Positions 52,723-62,183 of a stretch of 64,000 bases of DNA are shown in pieces. Position 1 is the stretch's first letter, and each line of letters begins with the position of its first letter. Source of the DNA: Volucribacter amazonae (GTDB lineage Bacteria; Pseudomonadota; Gammaproteobacteria; Enterobacterales; Pasteurellaceae); contig NZ_LWID01000001.1 of the NCBI RefSeq assembly GCF_029783845.1, positions 310,001 through 374,000 of the forward strand, read 5' to 3'. The position numbers and the translations under genes were made by a program. The notes beneath the pieces are model-generated. The model was given only the letters and a program-made list of their open reading frames with translations. It was not told where the DNA came from and did not search any database.

Positions 52723-53520
52723 TTATTCTAAATGATTATCCTTCAATAAGTCTTCATTTTTAGCATGTGTCCATTTGCCTTGTTTCTTATCCATATATTG
52801 AAAATATTCATTGGTAAATGTGCCTTGCACACAAGTGATTTTATCAAGACGTTGCTTTACGCTTTTTCCTTCTACAGCTTGATTTAGGGTTACGGGACCT
52901 GTAAGAAAAAATACGCCGCCCTCAACACGTTTACATTCTATATTATCAATAATAATATCCAAAGTTTGCTGCAAAATAGGGTTTCCCTTTGCACAAGCAA
53001 GAAAAAAATTGGTGTATAATCCTCGCCTTGTTATTAAGACTTCATTATCGTCAGCTCCAACAATTTTCGCTAATCGCCATACTAAATGTGCGTCCATATC
53101 AAGATAAACACCGCCTTGATGATATAGGGTAAAAACTCGCCAAAAATCCGCCTGAGCCGCCCCATCAGTGAGCTTGCAATATGCCTGATAAGTCCGTTCA
53201 TCGGCATATTGTTTTAAATATTGTTGCCGTTGTTCTGTCCCCATATAACGATAATCGTAACTTAAACTTAATAAGCGATTTAATAAATAATTACAATATA
53301 CAGGCAAAGTAACTTGATTCGTATAATTGGTTTGCCAAACAATTCGGCTAATTTTACTTGGGCGAGAAGTGGAAAATTTAGCGGGGCTAAACTCAGGAAT
53401 GGAAAAGCGTTTTTTCGGAAAGAAAAAATGAAAAATATAGCCTAACATTTTAACGCTATGTCCCAGTAAACGTAACAACCCAGCCACGCTTAAAATAATA
53501 TAATATTGTGTTTTTTGCAT
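52723..53520 (-). CDS. glycosyltransferase with DXD motif (GT32-like)
   Basis: 265 aa from the ATG at 53520, which follows GGAG; upstream in-frame codons back to 53574 lack a ribosome site and overlap nagC. One hydrophobic N-terminal segment. The catalytic part has RIVWQTNYTNQVTLPVY, then AAQADFWRVFTLYHQGGVYLDMDAHLV with the DMD metal motif typical of Gly_transf_sug / GT32 enzymes. It probably adds a sugar to lipooligosaccharide or another surface glycan; donor and acceptor are unknown. It follows nagC by 43 bp. Confidence 0.78.
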   Translation of the reverse strand: MQKTQYYIILSVAGLLRLLGHSVKMLGYIFHFFFPKKRFSIPEFSPAKFSTSRPSKISRIVWQTNYTNQVTLPVYCNYLLNRLLSLSYDYRYMGTEQRQQYLKQYADERTYQAYCKLTDGAAQADFWRVFTLYHQGGVYLDMDAHLVWRLAKIVGADDNEVLITRRGLYTNFFLACAKGNPILQQTLDIIIDNIECKRVEGGVFFLTGPVTLNQAVEGKSVKQRLDKITCVQGTFTNEYFQYMDKKQGKWTHAKNEDLLKDNHLE

Positions 53521-53563
53521 AAAATCTCCATCGTCTGTTATTATTTTTATTTTAATCTTTTCA

Positions 53564-54802
53564 TTAAAGATCAATTAAACGGCGTAATAACCGCCCATCT
53601 AATAATGCTTGTTTAATTAAGGCAAATGCCCCAATAATCTCTTCATCAACCAATTCTGAGGCAACCAAAGGAATATCTTTCACAAATTGCGGCAAAGCAT
53701 GGCTCTCTAATGTTTTGATAATCGCAGGAAAAAGTACATTTTTAGCTTGCGTTATCTCCCCTGAAAGCACAATTTTTTCAGGATTAAACATATTCACACT
53801 CATGGCTAAAACCCGCCCAATTTGCACACCAACATACTCAATTAAATCCGTTGCAATACTATCTTGCTGATTACTTGCCTTACAAATGGTTTCAATATCA
53901 TGGCTTTCCAAAGACAACCATTTGCTTTGATAACCATCTTCAAGAATTTGTTGCATTTTATCTTCAATCGCCACATTACTTACCACCGTTTCTAGACAAC
54001 CTACATTGCCACATAAACAGCGTCTGCCCAAAGGATCTACTTGAATATGACCAATCTCCCCCACATTATTTTTATGCCCAGAAAAAACTTCGTGATTAAT
54101 CACAATACCCGCCCCTACACCACGATGAATACGCAATAATAATGAATCATCACAATCCTGAGTTGCGCCAAAATAATGTTCGGCTAATGCTAAACTACGC
54201 ACGTCATGTCCAATAAAACAGGCAATATGAAAACGTTGCTCTAAACGTTGGACTAAATCCCAAGGTTCATCTAACTGCATATTCATTAACGCCTGAATCT
54301 GCTGAGTACGACTATCCACTAATCCCGATAGAGTTATCCCAATAGCAATCAATTCTGCAGCAAAGTGCGGTTGATTTTGCAAAAATTTTTCTATTTGCTC
54401 AAACAATATCGCCTCCAACTGCACAATTTGAGCCGCCGCATTCTCTTCCAAGTGCGGTAATTTTTGCGACCATTTTTTATGCTTAATCGCCGCCAAATCC
54501 ATAACCGCAAAGGTAATCGTATCCCGTCCCAACTGAATTAATAACGTATGAAAATGTTTTCGTTCCGCAATAATAGAGGTAGCGCGCCGCCCCCCCGTAG
54601 ATTGTTGCTGCTCAACTTCCTTAATTAAGCCGCGTGCTAATAAATGACGTGTAATTTTTGTAACACTGGCGGGGGCTAATTGACTTTGTTCTGAAATCTG
54701 AATACGCGAGATTGGTCCTTGTTGATCAATTAAACGATAAACCACCGCACTATTCATTTGCTTAACCAAATCAACATTCGCTATTTGATGATTTTCTTTC
54801 AT
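53564..54802 (-). CDS. nagC: ROK-family transcriptional regulator (NagC/Mlc type)
   Basis: 412 aa from the ATG at 54802 (upstream GTG at 54808 overlaps the ribosome site). N-terminal winged helix: NSAVVYRLIDQQGPISRIQISEQSQLAPASVTKITRHLLARGLI. ROK domain: GVGAGIVINHEVFSGHKNNVGEIGHIQVDP, then the zinc cluster GRRCLCGNVGCLE. E. coli NagC represses nag genes until GlcNAc-6-P binds; Mlc is the glucose version. The nagE and nagBA genes 4-7 kb away favour NagC. A G7 run lies in the codons for TGGRR (54590-54596). Confidence 0.75.
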   Translation of the reverse strand: MKENHQIANVDLVKQMNSAVVYRLIDQQGPISRIQISEQSQLAPASVTKITRHLLARGLIKEVEQQQSTGGRRATSIIAERKHFHTLLIQLGRDTITFAVMDLAAIKHKKWSQKLPHLEENAAAQIVQLEAILFEQIEKFLQNQPHFAAELIAIGITLSGLVDSRTQQIQALMNMQLDEPWDLVQRLEQRFHIACFIGHDVRSLALAEHYFGATQDCDDSLLLRIHRGVGAGIVINHEVFSGHKNNVGEIGHIQVDPLGRRCLCGNVGCLETVVSNVAIEDKMQQILEDGYQSKWLSLESHDIETICKASNQQDSIATDLIEYVGVQIGRVLAMSVNMFNPEKIVLSGEITQAKNVLFPAIIKTLESHALPQFVKDIPLVASELVDEEIIGAFALIKQALLDGRLLRRLIDL

Positions 54803-55126
54803 TCCCACTTCCTAAAAATCCCTTATAATTTGACTATTTTAAAATGAAACCAGCATAATTCCTATACTTAAATATAAAATTATCTTTAACCTCACCTTCT
54901 CTAACATACCCCCCTCGCAGACCGTCACTCGTATTAACTTTAAACGAAATGTTAAAAATTTTGTGATCAAGGTTAAATTTTTAACTTTTAATCCTTGCTT
55001 TATAGATTAAATTAGTTGAGTATTCTTTTGTAAATTTAACATAATAAAACAATATATTTTATAAAGCGGTTATGTTGTTATATCGTGTTTTTTACAAACG
55101 GATTTAATAATATTATTGAGGTCATT
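54803..55126. other. gap between nagC and the cold-shock gene
   Basis: No gene. It should hold the nagC promoter and the promoter and leader of the cold-shock gene. It is AT-rich, with TTGTGATCAAGGTTAAATTT near 54959 as a weak CRP-like half-site and TTGAGTATTC near 55015. Confidence 0.5.
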
Positions 55127-55336
55127 ATGGAAGTTGGTACAGTAAAATGGTTTAATAATGCCAAAGGATTTGGTTTTATTTCTGCTGAGGGAAAGGATAC
55201 CGATATTTTTGCTCACTATTCAGTTATTGAAATGGAAGGTTATCGCTCATTGAAAGCAGGACAAAAAGTTAATTTTGAAGTTGCCCATGGCGATAAAGGC
55301 TCACAAGCAACTAAAATTATCCCAATCATAGAATAA
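55127..55336 (+). CDS. cold-shock domain protein (CspD/CspA family)
   Basis: 69 aa from the ATG at 55127, after a TGAGG site; an upstream in-frame start at 55085 is not needed. Cold-shock domain with RNP1 KGFGFIS and RNP2 DIFAHYS, N-terminal GTVKWFNNA. It binds single-stranded nucleic acid and acts as an RNA chaperone. The C-terminal extension typical of long CspD is short here. Single gene with its own terminator (55362-55390). Confidence 0.9.
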   Translation: MEVGTVKWFNNAKGFGFISAEGKDTDIFAHYSVIEMEGYRSLKAGQKVNFEVAHGDKGSQATKIIPIIE

Positions 55337-55361
55337 CTTATATTCAAAACAATAAGACAAT

Positions 55362-55390
55362 AGGCGAATTTTATTCGCCTGTCTGTTTTT
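55362..55390 (+). terminator. cold-shock gene terminator
   Basis: AGGCGAAT (55362-55369) and ATTCGCCT (55373-55380) with a TTT loop, then GTCTGTTTTT. Confidence 0.75.
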
Positions 55391-55396
55391 CTATTA

Positions 55397-55441
55397 TATA
55401 GTCGTTCCACTTTAAAATAATGCGGTATTGACGCAACTATA
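55397..55441. repeat. shortened dispersed inverted-repeat element, copy E (45 bp)
   Basis: Left end TATAGTCGTTCCACTTTAAA followed by a remnant ending CAACTATA. It abuts the sdaA stop codon at 55442-55444. Confidence 0.65.
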
Positions 55442-56806
55442 CTAATTGCAAATCACTTTAATCGCTAATCCTCCTTGTGAAGTTTCACGATATTTTGCGT
55501 TCATATCTTTGCCGGTTTCATACATGGTTTCAATCACTTTGTCTAAACTTACTCTTGGACTGGTTGTACGGCGTAATGCCATACGACTAGCATTAATGGC
55601 TTTTACCGCCGCAATAGCATTACGTTCTATACAAGGCACTTGTACTTGCCCACCCACAGGATCACAGGTTAAACCAAGATTATGTTCCATCGCAATTTCT
55701 GCCGCTATGCAAACTTGTTCGGGTTTTCCGCCTAAAATTTCAGTAAGTCCAGCGGCTGCCATTGAACAAGCAACCCCTACTTCACCTTGGCACCCCACTT
55801 CCGCCCCTGAAATTGAGGCATTCATTTTGTATAAAGAGCCAATAAAGCTACAAGTCAGTAAATAGCGTTCAATCACATTTTCTGTAATTGGGGCAATAAA
55901 CTTGCCATAATAAGCCAAAACCGCTGGCACAATACCACAAGCACCATTAGTAGGGGCTGTTACCACCCGTCCACCCGCCGCATTTTCTTCATTGACCGCT
56001 AACGCATACATATTCACCCAATCAATTACTTTCATAGGATCATTAGATAAATTATTATTAGCCTCAAGCATTCTATATAACGCTGCTGCACGACGAGGAA
56101 CTTTTAAAGGACCGGGTAATAAGCCTTCAGTATTTAGACCATGCTCAATACAAGCATTCATTGTTTGCCAGACTAAATTTAAATGTTGTTGCAACGCTGA
56201 TTTACCATGTAAAGCTATTTCATTTTGTCGCATTAAACTTGAAATAGACAATGCTGTATCATTACAATAATTCAAGACCTCTTGTGCATTGTGATAAGGA
56301 TAAGGCACGTCAATTTGTGTCGTTTGTTGCTCACCAAAATGTGCTTCATCAACAATAAACCCTCCGCCGATAGAATAATAGGTTTGTTGATATATCACTT
56401 CATTATGGATTAATGCCTTAATACGCATACCATTTTCATGCAATGGCAAAAAATGATGATGAAATTGCAGATTATGTTCATAATCAAATTTTACCGTTGC
56501 TTTACCTTCAGCAATAGGTAATTGGCGAGTTTGTTTAAGTTGGGCAATAAAATGCGGAATAAATTCAATATCCACATTATGCGGTAAATAGCCTGCTAAC
56601 CCCATAATAATGGCAATATCTGTGTTATGCCCTCGTCCAGTCATAGACAAAGAACCATAGACATCAACCTGTATTTCAGTAATTTGTTCAAGCTGTTGCT
56701 GATGAATTAAATCATCAATAAATTGTTTTCCGGCTTTCATTGGTCCAACCGTATGTGAACTGGAAGGACCGATCCCCACTTTAAACATATCAAACACACT
56801 AATCAT
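55442..56806 (-). CDS. sdaA: L-serine ammonia-lyase
   Basis: 454 aa, single-chain [4Fe-4S] type. N-terminal beta domain SVFDMFKVGIGPSSSHTVGPMKAG (residues ~3-26); C-terminal alpha domain with APTNGACGIVPAVL, SGAEVGCQGEVGVACSMAAAG and LTCDPVGGQVQVPCIERNA, which supply the cluster cysteines. It turns L-serine into pyruvate and ammonia. sdaC, the serine importer, lies 90 bp upstream in the same direction, so uptake and breakdown are coupled. Confidence 0.95.
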   Translation of the reverse strand: MISVFDMFKVGIGPSSSHTVGPMKAGKQFIDDLIHQQQLEQITEIQVDVYGSLSMTGRGHNTDIAIIMGLAGYLPHNVDIEFIPHFIAQLKQTRQLPIAEGKATVKFDYEHNLQFHHHFLPLHENGMRIKALIHNEVIYQQTYYSIGGGFIVDEAHFGEQQTTQIDVPYPYHNAQEVLNYCNDTALSISSLMRQNEIALHGKSALQQHLNLVWQTMNACIEHGLNTEGLLPGPLKVPRRAAALYRMLEANNNLSNDPMKVIDWVNMYALAVNEENAAGGRVVTAPTNGACGIVPAVLAYYGKFIAPITENVIERYLLTCSFIGSLYKMNASISGAEVGCQGEVGVACSMAAAGLTEILGGKPEQVCIAAEIAMEHNLGLTCDPVGGQVQVPCIERNAIAAVKAINASRMALRRTTSPRVSLDKVIETMYETGKDMNAKYRETSQGGLAIKVICN

Positions 56807-56896
56807 ACATACTCACATTATTGTTATATAAAATCTGCCACGCCAATTAAGCTACACAGATTATTGGAGCGGCTATTTTACCGATTTTTTATTAAA

Positions 56897-58144
56897 TTAA
56901 AATAAGTTATAAACAACTGCTGAAATCGCTATAACTCCCATAATGCTAACAAAAACATTACTTAGCTTTCCTTGATAAGCTTGCATAGCAGGAATTTTGC
57001 GAATAGCATACATAGGCATAATAAATAAAATCATCGCAATAATCGGTCCACCGAGAGATTCAATCAAACCTAAAATACTTGGATTAATAATCGCAACGCC
57101 CCATAGTGAGAATAAAAAGAAAAGTGCGGTAATATATTGCAATTTTTTACGATTTATCGGCTGTTGAGATTGTCGCATTTTTAACAACAAACCTTCTAAT
57201 CCTTCCTTTGCTCCAAGATAATGTCCAAAAAATGAACTTGTAATCGCAAGAAATGCCACTAATGGTCCAAAATAAGAAATATAGGGATTATCAAATTTAT
57301 TGGCTAAAAAAGATAATATGCTGATATTTTGTTCTCTCGCTAACGCCAATTCTTGTGGTGTTAAAGTTAATACACAACTAAAAACAAAAAACATAACAAA
57401 AGCCAGCAATATACTCGCTGTGCCTTTTAAGGTTCGGCTAGCATATTGTTCTGTTAATTTAGGATCTTGATATTGCCGTAACTGAGATTGTGAAAACGCT
57501 GAAATAGCAGGCGAATGATTAAACGAAAAAACTAATACGGGAATCGTCAGCCATAATGTAGTTATAAAAGCTTCTGCCGTAGGAAGTTCACTCAACATTG
57601 TGCTATTCCAATGCGGAATTAAATAAAGAGATAACCCTAACAAAATAAGCACTAACGGATAAACTAAAAATTCAGTAATCTTGAGCATAACGTTTTCATT
57701 CATCAACATTACTGAAATAAGCCCTGCAATTAAAATAAATGATAATATTGCTCGATTTGGTGAGGGTAAGGCTAATTGATGCGTAATAAAAGAATCTACC
57801 GTATTAGTAATACCATTACCATAAATAAGTAAAATAGGAAAAATAGCAAAAAAATAAAGCAAAGTAATCACTTTACCAGCTGTTTTACCAAAATGCTCTT
57901 CAACGACTTCTGTTATATCGCTACCCGGTTTACTTGAAGATAATACAAAACGAGCTAACCCACGATGAGCAAGATATGTCATTGGTCCTACTAAAATAAC
58001 CATAATAACCAATGGCCAAAAACCGCCCATACCTGCGTTAATCGGCAAAAATAACACCCCTGCTCCAACGGCAGTACCAAATAAGTTTAACATCCAAATA
58101 ACATCGAATTTATTCCAACCAGTGGAAGATTTTGACACAGACAT
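56897..58144 (-). CDS. sdaC: serine transporter SdaC (HAAAP family)
   Basis: 415 aa, eleven hydrophobic segments. N-terminal DVIWMLNLFGTAVGAGVLFLPINAG, then SSKPGSDITEVVEEHFGKTAG and VLVFSFNHSPAISAFSQSQ, all typical of SdaC. It imports L-serine with protons for SdaA next door. It is preceded by a 307-bp gap and shares direction with sdaA. Confidence 0.92.
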   Translation of the reverse strand: MSVSKSSTGWNKFDVIWMLNLFGTAVGAGVLFLPINAGMGGFWPLVIMVILVGPMTYLAHRGLARFVLSSSKPGSDITEVVEEHFGKTAGKVITLLYFFAIFPILLIYGNGITNTVDSFITHQLALPSPNRAILSFILIAGLISVMLMNENVMLKITEFLVYPLVLILLGLSLYLIPHWNSTMLSELPTAEAFITTLWLTIPVLVFSFNHSPAISAFSQSQLRQYQDPKLTEQYASRTLKGTASILLAFVMFFVFSCVLTLTPQELALAREQNISILSFLANKFDNPYISYFGPLVAFLAITSSFFGHYLGAKEGLEGLLLKMRQSQQPINRKKLQYITALFFLFSLWGVAIINPSILGLIESLGGPIIAMILFIMPMYAIRKIPAMQAYQGKLSNVFVSIMGVIAISAVVYNLF

Positions 58145-58451
58145 ACATACTCCTATTTTTTATAAGGTTTTTATTATTTCGGCGTGTATACTAATCTTTA
58201 CACCCTTAATATTCAAAAAGGAAAATGAATATTTGTGATCCAGTTAATACTATTTGGCTGAATATGATGAAATATTAATCTAGGTTGTCTAGTTATAAAT
58301 GGATACTATGGGTATTGAGCGATAAAAACAGCAATGTAATGGAGTATTTATAGGCGAGATAAAGTTTAAGACAAAAACAAAGTGCGGTGAATTTTAAAAT
58401 TATTTTCTAATCCACCGCACTATTTTATAGCGTTATCAAGGGAGAGATGAC
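58145..58451. other. gap between sdaC and nagE
   Basis: No gene. It contains the sdaC promoter region with AATTTGTGATCCAGTTAATA near 58231 (CRP-like half-site) and, nearer nagE, the inverted pair of uptake signals. Confidence 0.5.
58379..58421. terminator. inverted uptake-signal pair after nagE
   Basis: AAAGTGCGGTG at 58379 and CACCGCACT ending 58421 can pair as a stem with an AT-rich loop. It lies 31 bp after the nagE stop and is the likely terminator of that gene, though the T run is interrupted. Confidence 0.6.
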
Positions 58452-59918
58452 CTATAATAATTGTTTAATACGATCTGAAATTAATTCAGCCTCTGCCCCT
58501 AAAATAACCTGTAATCCATCTTCACCAATTTTCACATTGCCTTTTGAGCCTAATTGACGAAGATAATTTTCATCAATTTTACTGCGATCTACCAAAGTTA
58601 AACGTAAACGTGTGATACAAGCGTCCACAGTTTTTAAATTTTGTTTACCACCTAATGCCGCAATAATTTCATTAACACGTTGTTCACGAGAAGTAGGTTG
58701 TGCTGAATGAGAAACCGCTTGAGTATTATCTTCTTCATCTTCTCTACCCGGGGTTTTTAGATTAAAGGCTTTAATACAGAAACGGAAGATAAAGTAGTAA
58801 ATTACCGCAAATACAAGACCTTGCACTAATAGCATATACCATTTTGTTGCCAATGGATTTTGAGCGGAAAGCACTAAGTCAACGAGACCCGCACTAAAGC
58901 CAAAGCCAGCAATCCAATGCATCGTTGCCGCGATAAATAATGAAATCCCTGTGAGTAAAGCGTGAATTACATAAAGAACAGGGGCAACAAACATAAAGGC
59001 AAACTCAAGAGGTTCAGTAACGCCAGTAAAGAAAGAAGACACAGCGGCAGCTAACATAATTGAGCCAATGGCGGCTTTTTTCGCCGGTTTGGCACTGTGG
59101 TAAATGGCTAACGCAGCGGCAGGTAAACCAAACATCATAATTGGGAAGAAACCTGCTTGATACATACCCGTTTTACCTAATACTGCCGTACCTTCCGCTA
59201 AGGATTTTGCACCACCAAGGAAATTTGGAATATCATTGATACCTGCTACATCAAACCAGAATACGGAATTGAGGGCATGATGCAATCCAACTGGAATCAA
59301 TAAACGGTTAAGGAAACCATAAATCCCTGCTCCCACTGCACCTAAACCTGTAATAGACTCACCGAAACTCACTAATGCGTTGAAAATCACAGGCCAAATG
59401 TAAATTAATACAAAGGAAACAAAAATCATCACTACTGACACAACAATAGGGACAAGGCGTTTACCATTAAAGAAAGATAAGGCTTTTGGTAATTCAACTT
59501 GATAGAAACGATTATAGATTTCTGCCGAAATTACCCCAATTAAGATACCAACAAATTGGTTCTTTACTTTACCAAAGGCGGCAGGAACTTGATCTACGGG
59601 GATCGCCTCAAGTTGTGCGATAACATTCGGCGATAATAATGTGGTAACTACGAGCCAGCCAACTAAGCCTGAAAGTGCTGCCGAGCCATGTTTATCTTTT
59701 GACATACCAAAGGCAACACCCACAGCAAAGAGTAATGCCATATTATCAATGATTGCCGCACCGGATTGAATTAATAACGCGGCAACTTGGCTATTCGCTC
59801 CCCAACCATCAGGATCGATCCAATAACCTATACCCATAAGTATCGCCGCAGCTGGTAATGCTGCAACAGGTACCATAAGTGCGGTACCTATGCGTTGTAA
59901 ATAAGTGAGAATACGCAT
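58452..59918 (-). CDS. nagE: PTS system N-acetylglucosamine-specific EIICB component
   Basis: 488 aa from the ATG at 59918, which follows GGAGC; upstream in-frame codons lack a site. EIIC domain with about ten membrane segments: RIGTALMVPVAALPAAAILMG, FFPIMMFGLPAAALAIY, FFTGVTEPLEFAFMFVAP. EIIB domain at the C-terminus has the phosphocysteine motif DACITRLRLTL. Best match is NagE rather than PtsG. There is no EIIA domain, so phosphate must come from a separate EIIA (Crr type). Divergent from nagBA across a shared control region. Confidence 0.85.
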   Translation of the reverse strand: MRILTYLQRIGTALMVPVAALPAAAILMGIGYWIDPDGWGANSQVAALLIQSGAAIIDNMALLFAVGVAFGMSKDKHGSAALSGLVGWLVVTTLLSPNVIAQLEAIPVDQVPAAFGKVKNQFVGILIGVISAEIYNRFYQVELPKALSFFNGKRLVPIVVSVVMIFVSFVLIYIWPVIFNALVSFGESITGLGAVGAGIYGFLNRLLIPVGLHHALNSVFWFDVAGINDIPNFLGGAKSLAEGTAVLGKTGMYQAGFFPIMMFGLPAAALAIYHSAKPAKKAAIGSIMLAAAVSSFFTGVTEPLEFAFMFVAPVLYVIHALLTGISLFIAATMHWIAGFGFSAGLVDLVLSAQNPLATKWYMLLVQGLVFAVIYYFIFRFCIKAFNLKTPGREDEEDNTQAVSHSAQPTSREQRVNEIIAALGGKQNLKTVDACITRLRLTLVDRSKIDENYLRQLGSKGNVKIGEDGLQVILGAEAELISDRIKQLL

Positions 59919-59948
59919 AAATTGCTCCTTGTGATATTTTTTATAAAT

Positions 59949-59968
59949 TATGAAATTAAACTCCAATT
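59949..59968. promoter_or_regulatory. possible NagC operator between nagE and nagB
   Basis: GAAATT then AATTTC around AAACTCC, an AT-rich imperfect palindrome near the nagE start. It resembles the loose NagC/Mlc operator form. A similar AT-rich stretch lies near 60060-60095 before nagB, which would allow looping between two sites. Confidence 0.4.
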
Positions 59969-60023
59969 TCAGCTTGATTATAATCATTTAACTTCTTTCT
60001 TGGCAAATATCTTCTGTTTGTTT

Positions 60024-60039
60024 TGTGATGTACATCACT
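60024..60039. promoter_or_regulatory. CRP site between nagE and nagBA
   Basis: TGTGATGTACATCACT matches the CRP consensus TGTGA-N6-TCACA with one change. It lies mid-way between the divergent nagE and nagB starts, so one bound CRP could activate both. Confidence 0.85.
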
Positions 60040-60153
60040 TTTCTTAAGTGAATAACAATATTTTATTGTTAATGGAGTGAAATTTTATTTATAATAATAA
60101 TATTGAAGTATAATTTTAAAAAATGATATTTAATTTATGGAGGAAAAAAAATT

Positions 60154-60969
60154 ATGCGTCTTATTCCATTACAAAATGCAGAACAGGTGAGTAAATGGGC
60201 TGCTCGTTATATTGCCGATCGCATTAATCAATTTGCCCCCAGTGCAGAAAAGCCTTTTGTCTTAGGCTTACCTACAGGCGGAACACCATTACAAACTTAC
60301 AAAGAACTCATTGCGCTGTATCAGAAAGGTGAGGTAAGTTTTAAGCATGTGGTTACCTTTAATATGGACGAATATGTAGGGTTGCCTAAAGAACACCCTG
60401 AAAGCTATCATTCCTTCATGTGGAATAACTTTTTTAACCATATTGATATTCAAGCAGAAAATGTCAATATACTTGATGGCAATACACCTGATCATGATGA
60501 AGAATGTCGCCGTTATGAAGAAAAAATTAAATCCTACGGCAAAATCCATTTATTTATGGGCGGTGTGGGCATTGATGGGCATATTGCCTTTAATGAACCC
60601 GGTTCTTCATTAAGTTCACGCACAAGAATTAAAACCTTAACTCAAGATACATTAATTGCAAACTCTCGCTTTTTTGATAATGATGTGAACAAAGTGCCTA
60701 AGTATGCATTAACGGTGGGTGTGGGGACATTATTAGATGCGCAAGAAGTGATGTTATTAGTAACAGGGCATAACAAGGCTTTAGCGTTACAAGCGGGCGT
60801 TGAGGGTTGTATTAATCATTTATGGACAATTAGTGCCTTACAATTACATCGTCATGCTATTTTTGTGGCTGATGAACCCGCAATGCAAGAGCTAAAAGTG
60901 AAAACAGTGAAATATTTCACTGAATTAGAAGCTCGTGCTATTCATAGTGTTTTAGAAGGAGAAAAATAA
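60154..60969 (+). CDS. nagB: glucosamine-6-phosphate deaminase
   Basis: 271 aa. LGLPTGGTPLQTYKELI (residues ~36-52), the catalytic FNMDEYVGLPKEHPESYHSF (Asp, ~68-87), GGVGIDGHIAFNEPGSS (Asp/His, ~135-151) and SALQLHRHAIFVADE are intact. It converts GlcN-6-P to fructose-6-P and ammonia. A GGAGG site precedes the ATG. It overlaps the start of nagA by one base (TAATG type). Confidence 0.96.
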   Translation: MRLIPLQNAEQVSKWAARYIADRINQFAPSAEKPFVLGLPTGGTPLQTYKELIALYQKGEVSFKHVVTFNMDEYVGLPKEHPESYHSFMWNNFFNHIDIQAENVNILDGNTPDHDEECRRYEEKIKSYGKIHLFMGGVGIDGHIAFNEPGSSLSSRTRIKTLTQDTLIANSRFFDNDVNKVPKYALTVGVGTLLDAQEVMLLVTGHNKALALQAGVEGCINHLWTISALQLHRHAIFVADEPAMQELKVKTVKYFTELEARAIHSVLEGEK

Positions 60970-62105
60970 TGTACGCATTTGTTAATGGTGTCGTTTATAG
61001 TGGAAAAGCGGTGCTTTATGGTTATGCTGTGGTCGTCAATAATAAAATTATTCAAGCGGTTATCCCTGAAGCTGAGCTGTCCAATGATATTGAACGCATA
61101 GATTTACAAGGAAATAATATCACAGCTGGATTTATTGATTTACAGTTAAATGGTTGCGGAGGCGTAATGTTTAATGATGATATTTCAGTAAAAACCTTAG
61201 AGATTATGCAACAAACCAATTTGCGTTCAGGTACAACCAGTTATTTACCAACCTTTATTACCGCACCAGATGAAGGCATAAAAAGTGCGGTGCAAATTAT
61301 GCGAGAATATTTAGCGAAGTACGAAAATCAGGCATTAGGCTTACATTTAGAAGGACCTTATTTAAGTGTCGAGAAAAAAGGGGTGCATCGAGAAGAATAT
61401 ATTCGTGCCATCTCCCCAGAGATGAAAGATTTCCTTTGTCAAAATGGCGATGTGATTAGCAAAATTACCCTTGCTGCGGAAAATCCAACAGCCAATTATA
61501 TTGAAGATTTTATCAATGCTGGCATTATTGTTTCATTAGGGCATTCTAATGCAAGCTATGAAGTTGCTCAACAAGCTATTGCCAAAGGAGCGAGCTTTGC
61601 CACACATTTACATAATGCAATGTCGCCAATCAGTTCAGGACGAGCAATGGGCGTGGTCGGTGCAGTGCTTGACTCTGATATTTACACTGGCATTATTGTT
61701 GATGGATTACATGTTGACTATGGCAATGTGCGTATTGCCAAGAAAATAAAAGGCGATAAATTGTGCTTAGTAACTGACGCCACTGCTGCCGCTGGAGCAA
61801 ATATTGATTCTTTTATTTTTGAAGGGAAAACTGTCCATGTACGTAATGGCAAATGCTATGATGATAACGGCACATTAGGTGGCTCTTCTGTAACAATGAT
61901 TGAATCAGTTAAAAATATGGTAGAACAGGTTGGCGTTCCATTAGATGAAACCTTAAGAATGTGCAACCTTTACCCCGCGAAAGCCATTGGTGTTGACGAT
62001 CGCTTAGGTTCCATAGAAGCAGGTAAGATCGCAAACTTGACGGTATTCAATCATAAATTTGATATTATAGGAACAGCGGTCAACGGGCATTGGCAAACAC
62101 ATTAA
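60969..62105 (+). CDS. nagA: N-acetylglucosamine-6-phosphate deacetylase
   Basis: 378 aa, amidohydrolase fold. ITAGFIDLQLNGCGGVMFND (metal-site entry), LGLHLEGPYLSVEKKGVHR (Glu/His), VSLGHSNAS, ATHLHNAMSPISSGRAMGVVGAV and LVTDATAAAG (Asp) are NagA motifs. It removes acetate from GlcNAc-6-P, the step before NagB, and controls the level of the NagC inducer. The ATG overlaps the nagB stop. A strong terminator follows. Confidence 0.95.
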   Translation: MYAFVNGVVYSGKAVLYGYAVVVNNKIIQAVIPEAELSNDIERIDLQGNNITAGFIDLQLNGCGGVMFNDDISVKTLEIMQQTNLRSGTTSYLPTFITAPDEGIKSAVQIMREYLAKYENQALGLHLEGPYLSVEKKGVHREEYIRAISPEMKDFLCQNGDVISKITLAAENPTANYIEDFINAGIIVSLGHSNASYEVAQQAIAKGASFATHLHNAMSPISSGRAMGVVGAVLDSDIYTGIIVDGLHVDYGNVRIAKKIKGDKLCLVTDATAAAGANIDSFIFEGKTVHVRNGKCYDDNGTLGGSSVTMIESVKNMVEQVGVPLDETLRMCNLYPAKAIGVDDRLGSIEAGKIANLTVFNHKFDIIGTAVNGHWQTH

Positions 62106-62125
62106 CCAAGATCATTCACAAAATA

Positions 62126-62154
62126 AAGGGAAAATCTATAATTTTCCCTTTTTT
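62126..62154 (+). terminator. nagBA terminator
   Basis: AAGGGAAAAT (62126-62135) and ATTTTCCCTT (62141-62150) with a CTATA loop, followed by a T run. Confidence 0.85.
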
Positions 62155-62183
62155 ATTCACAACTCAAAATAAACCACTGCACT

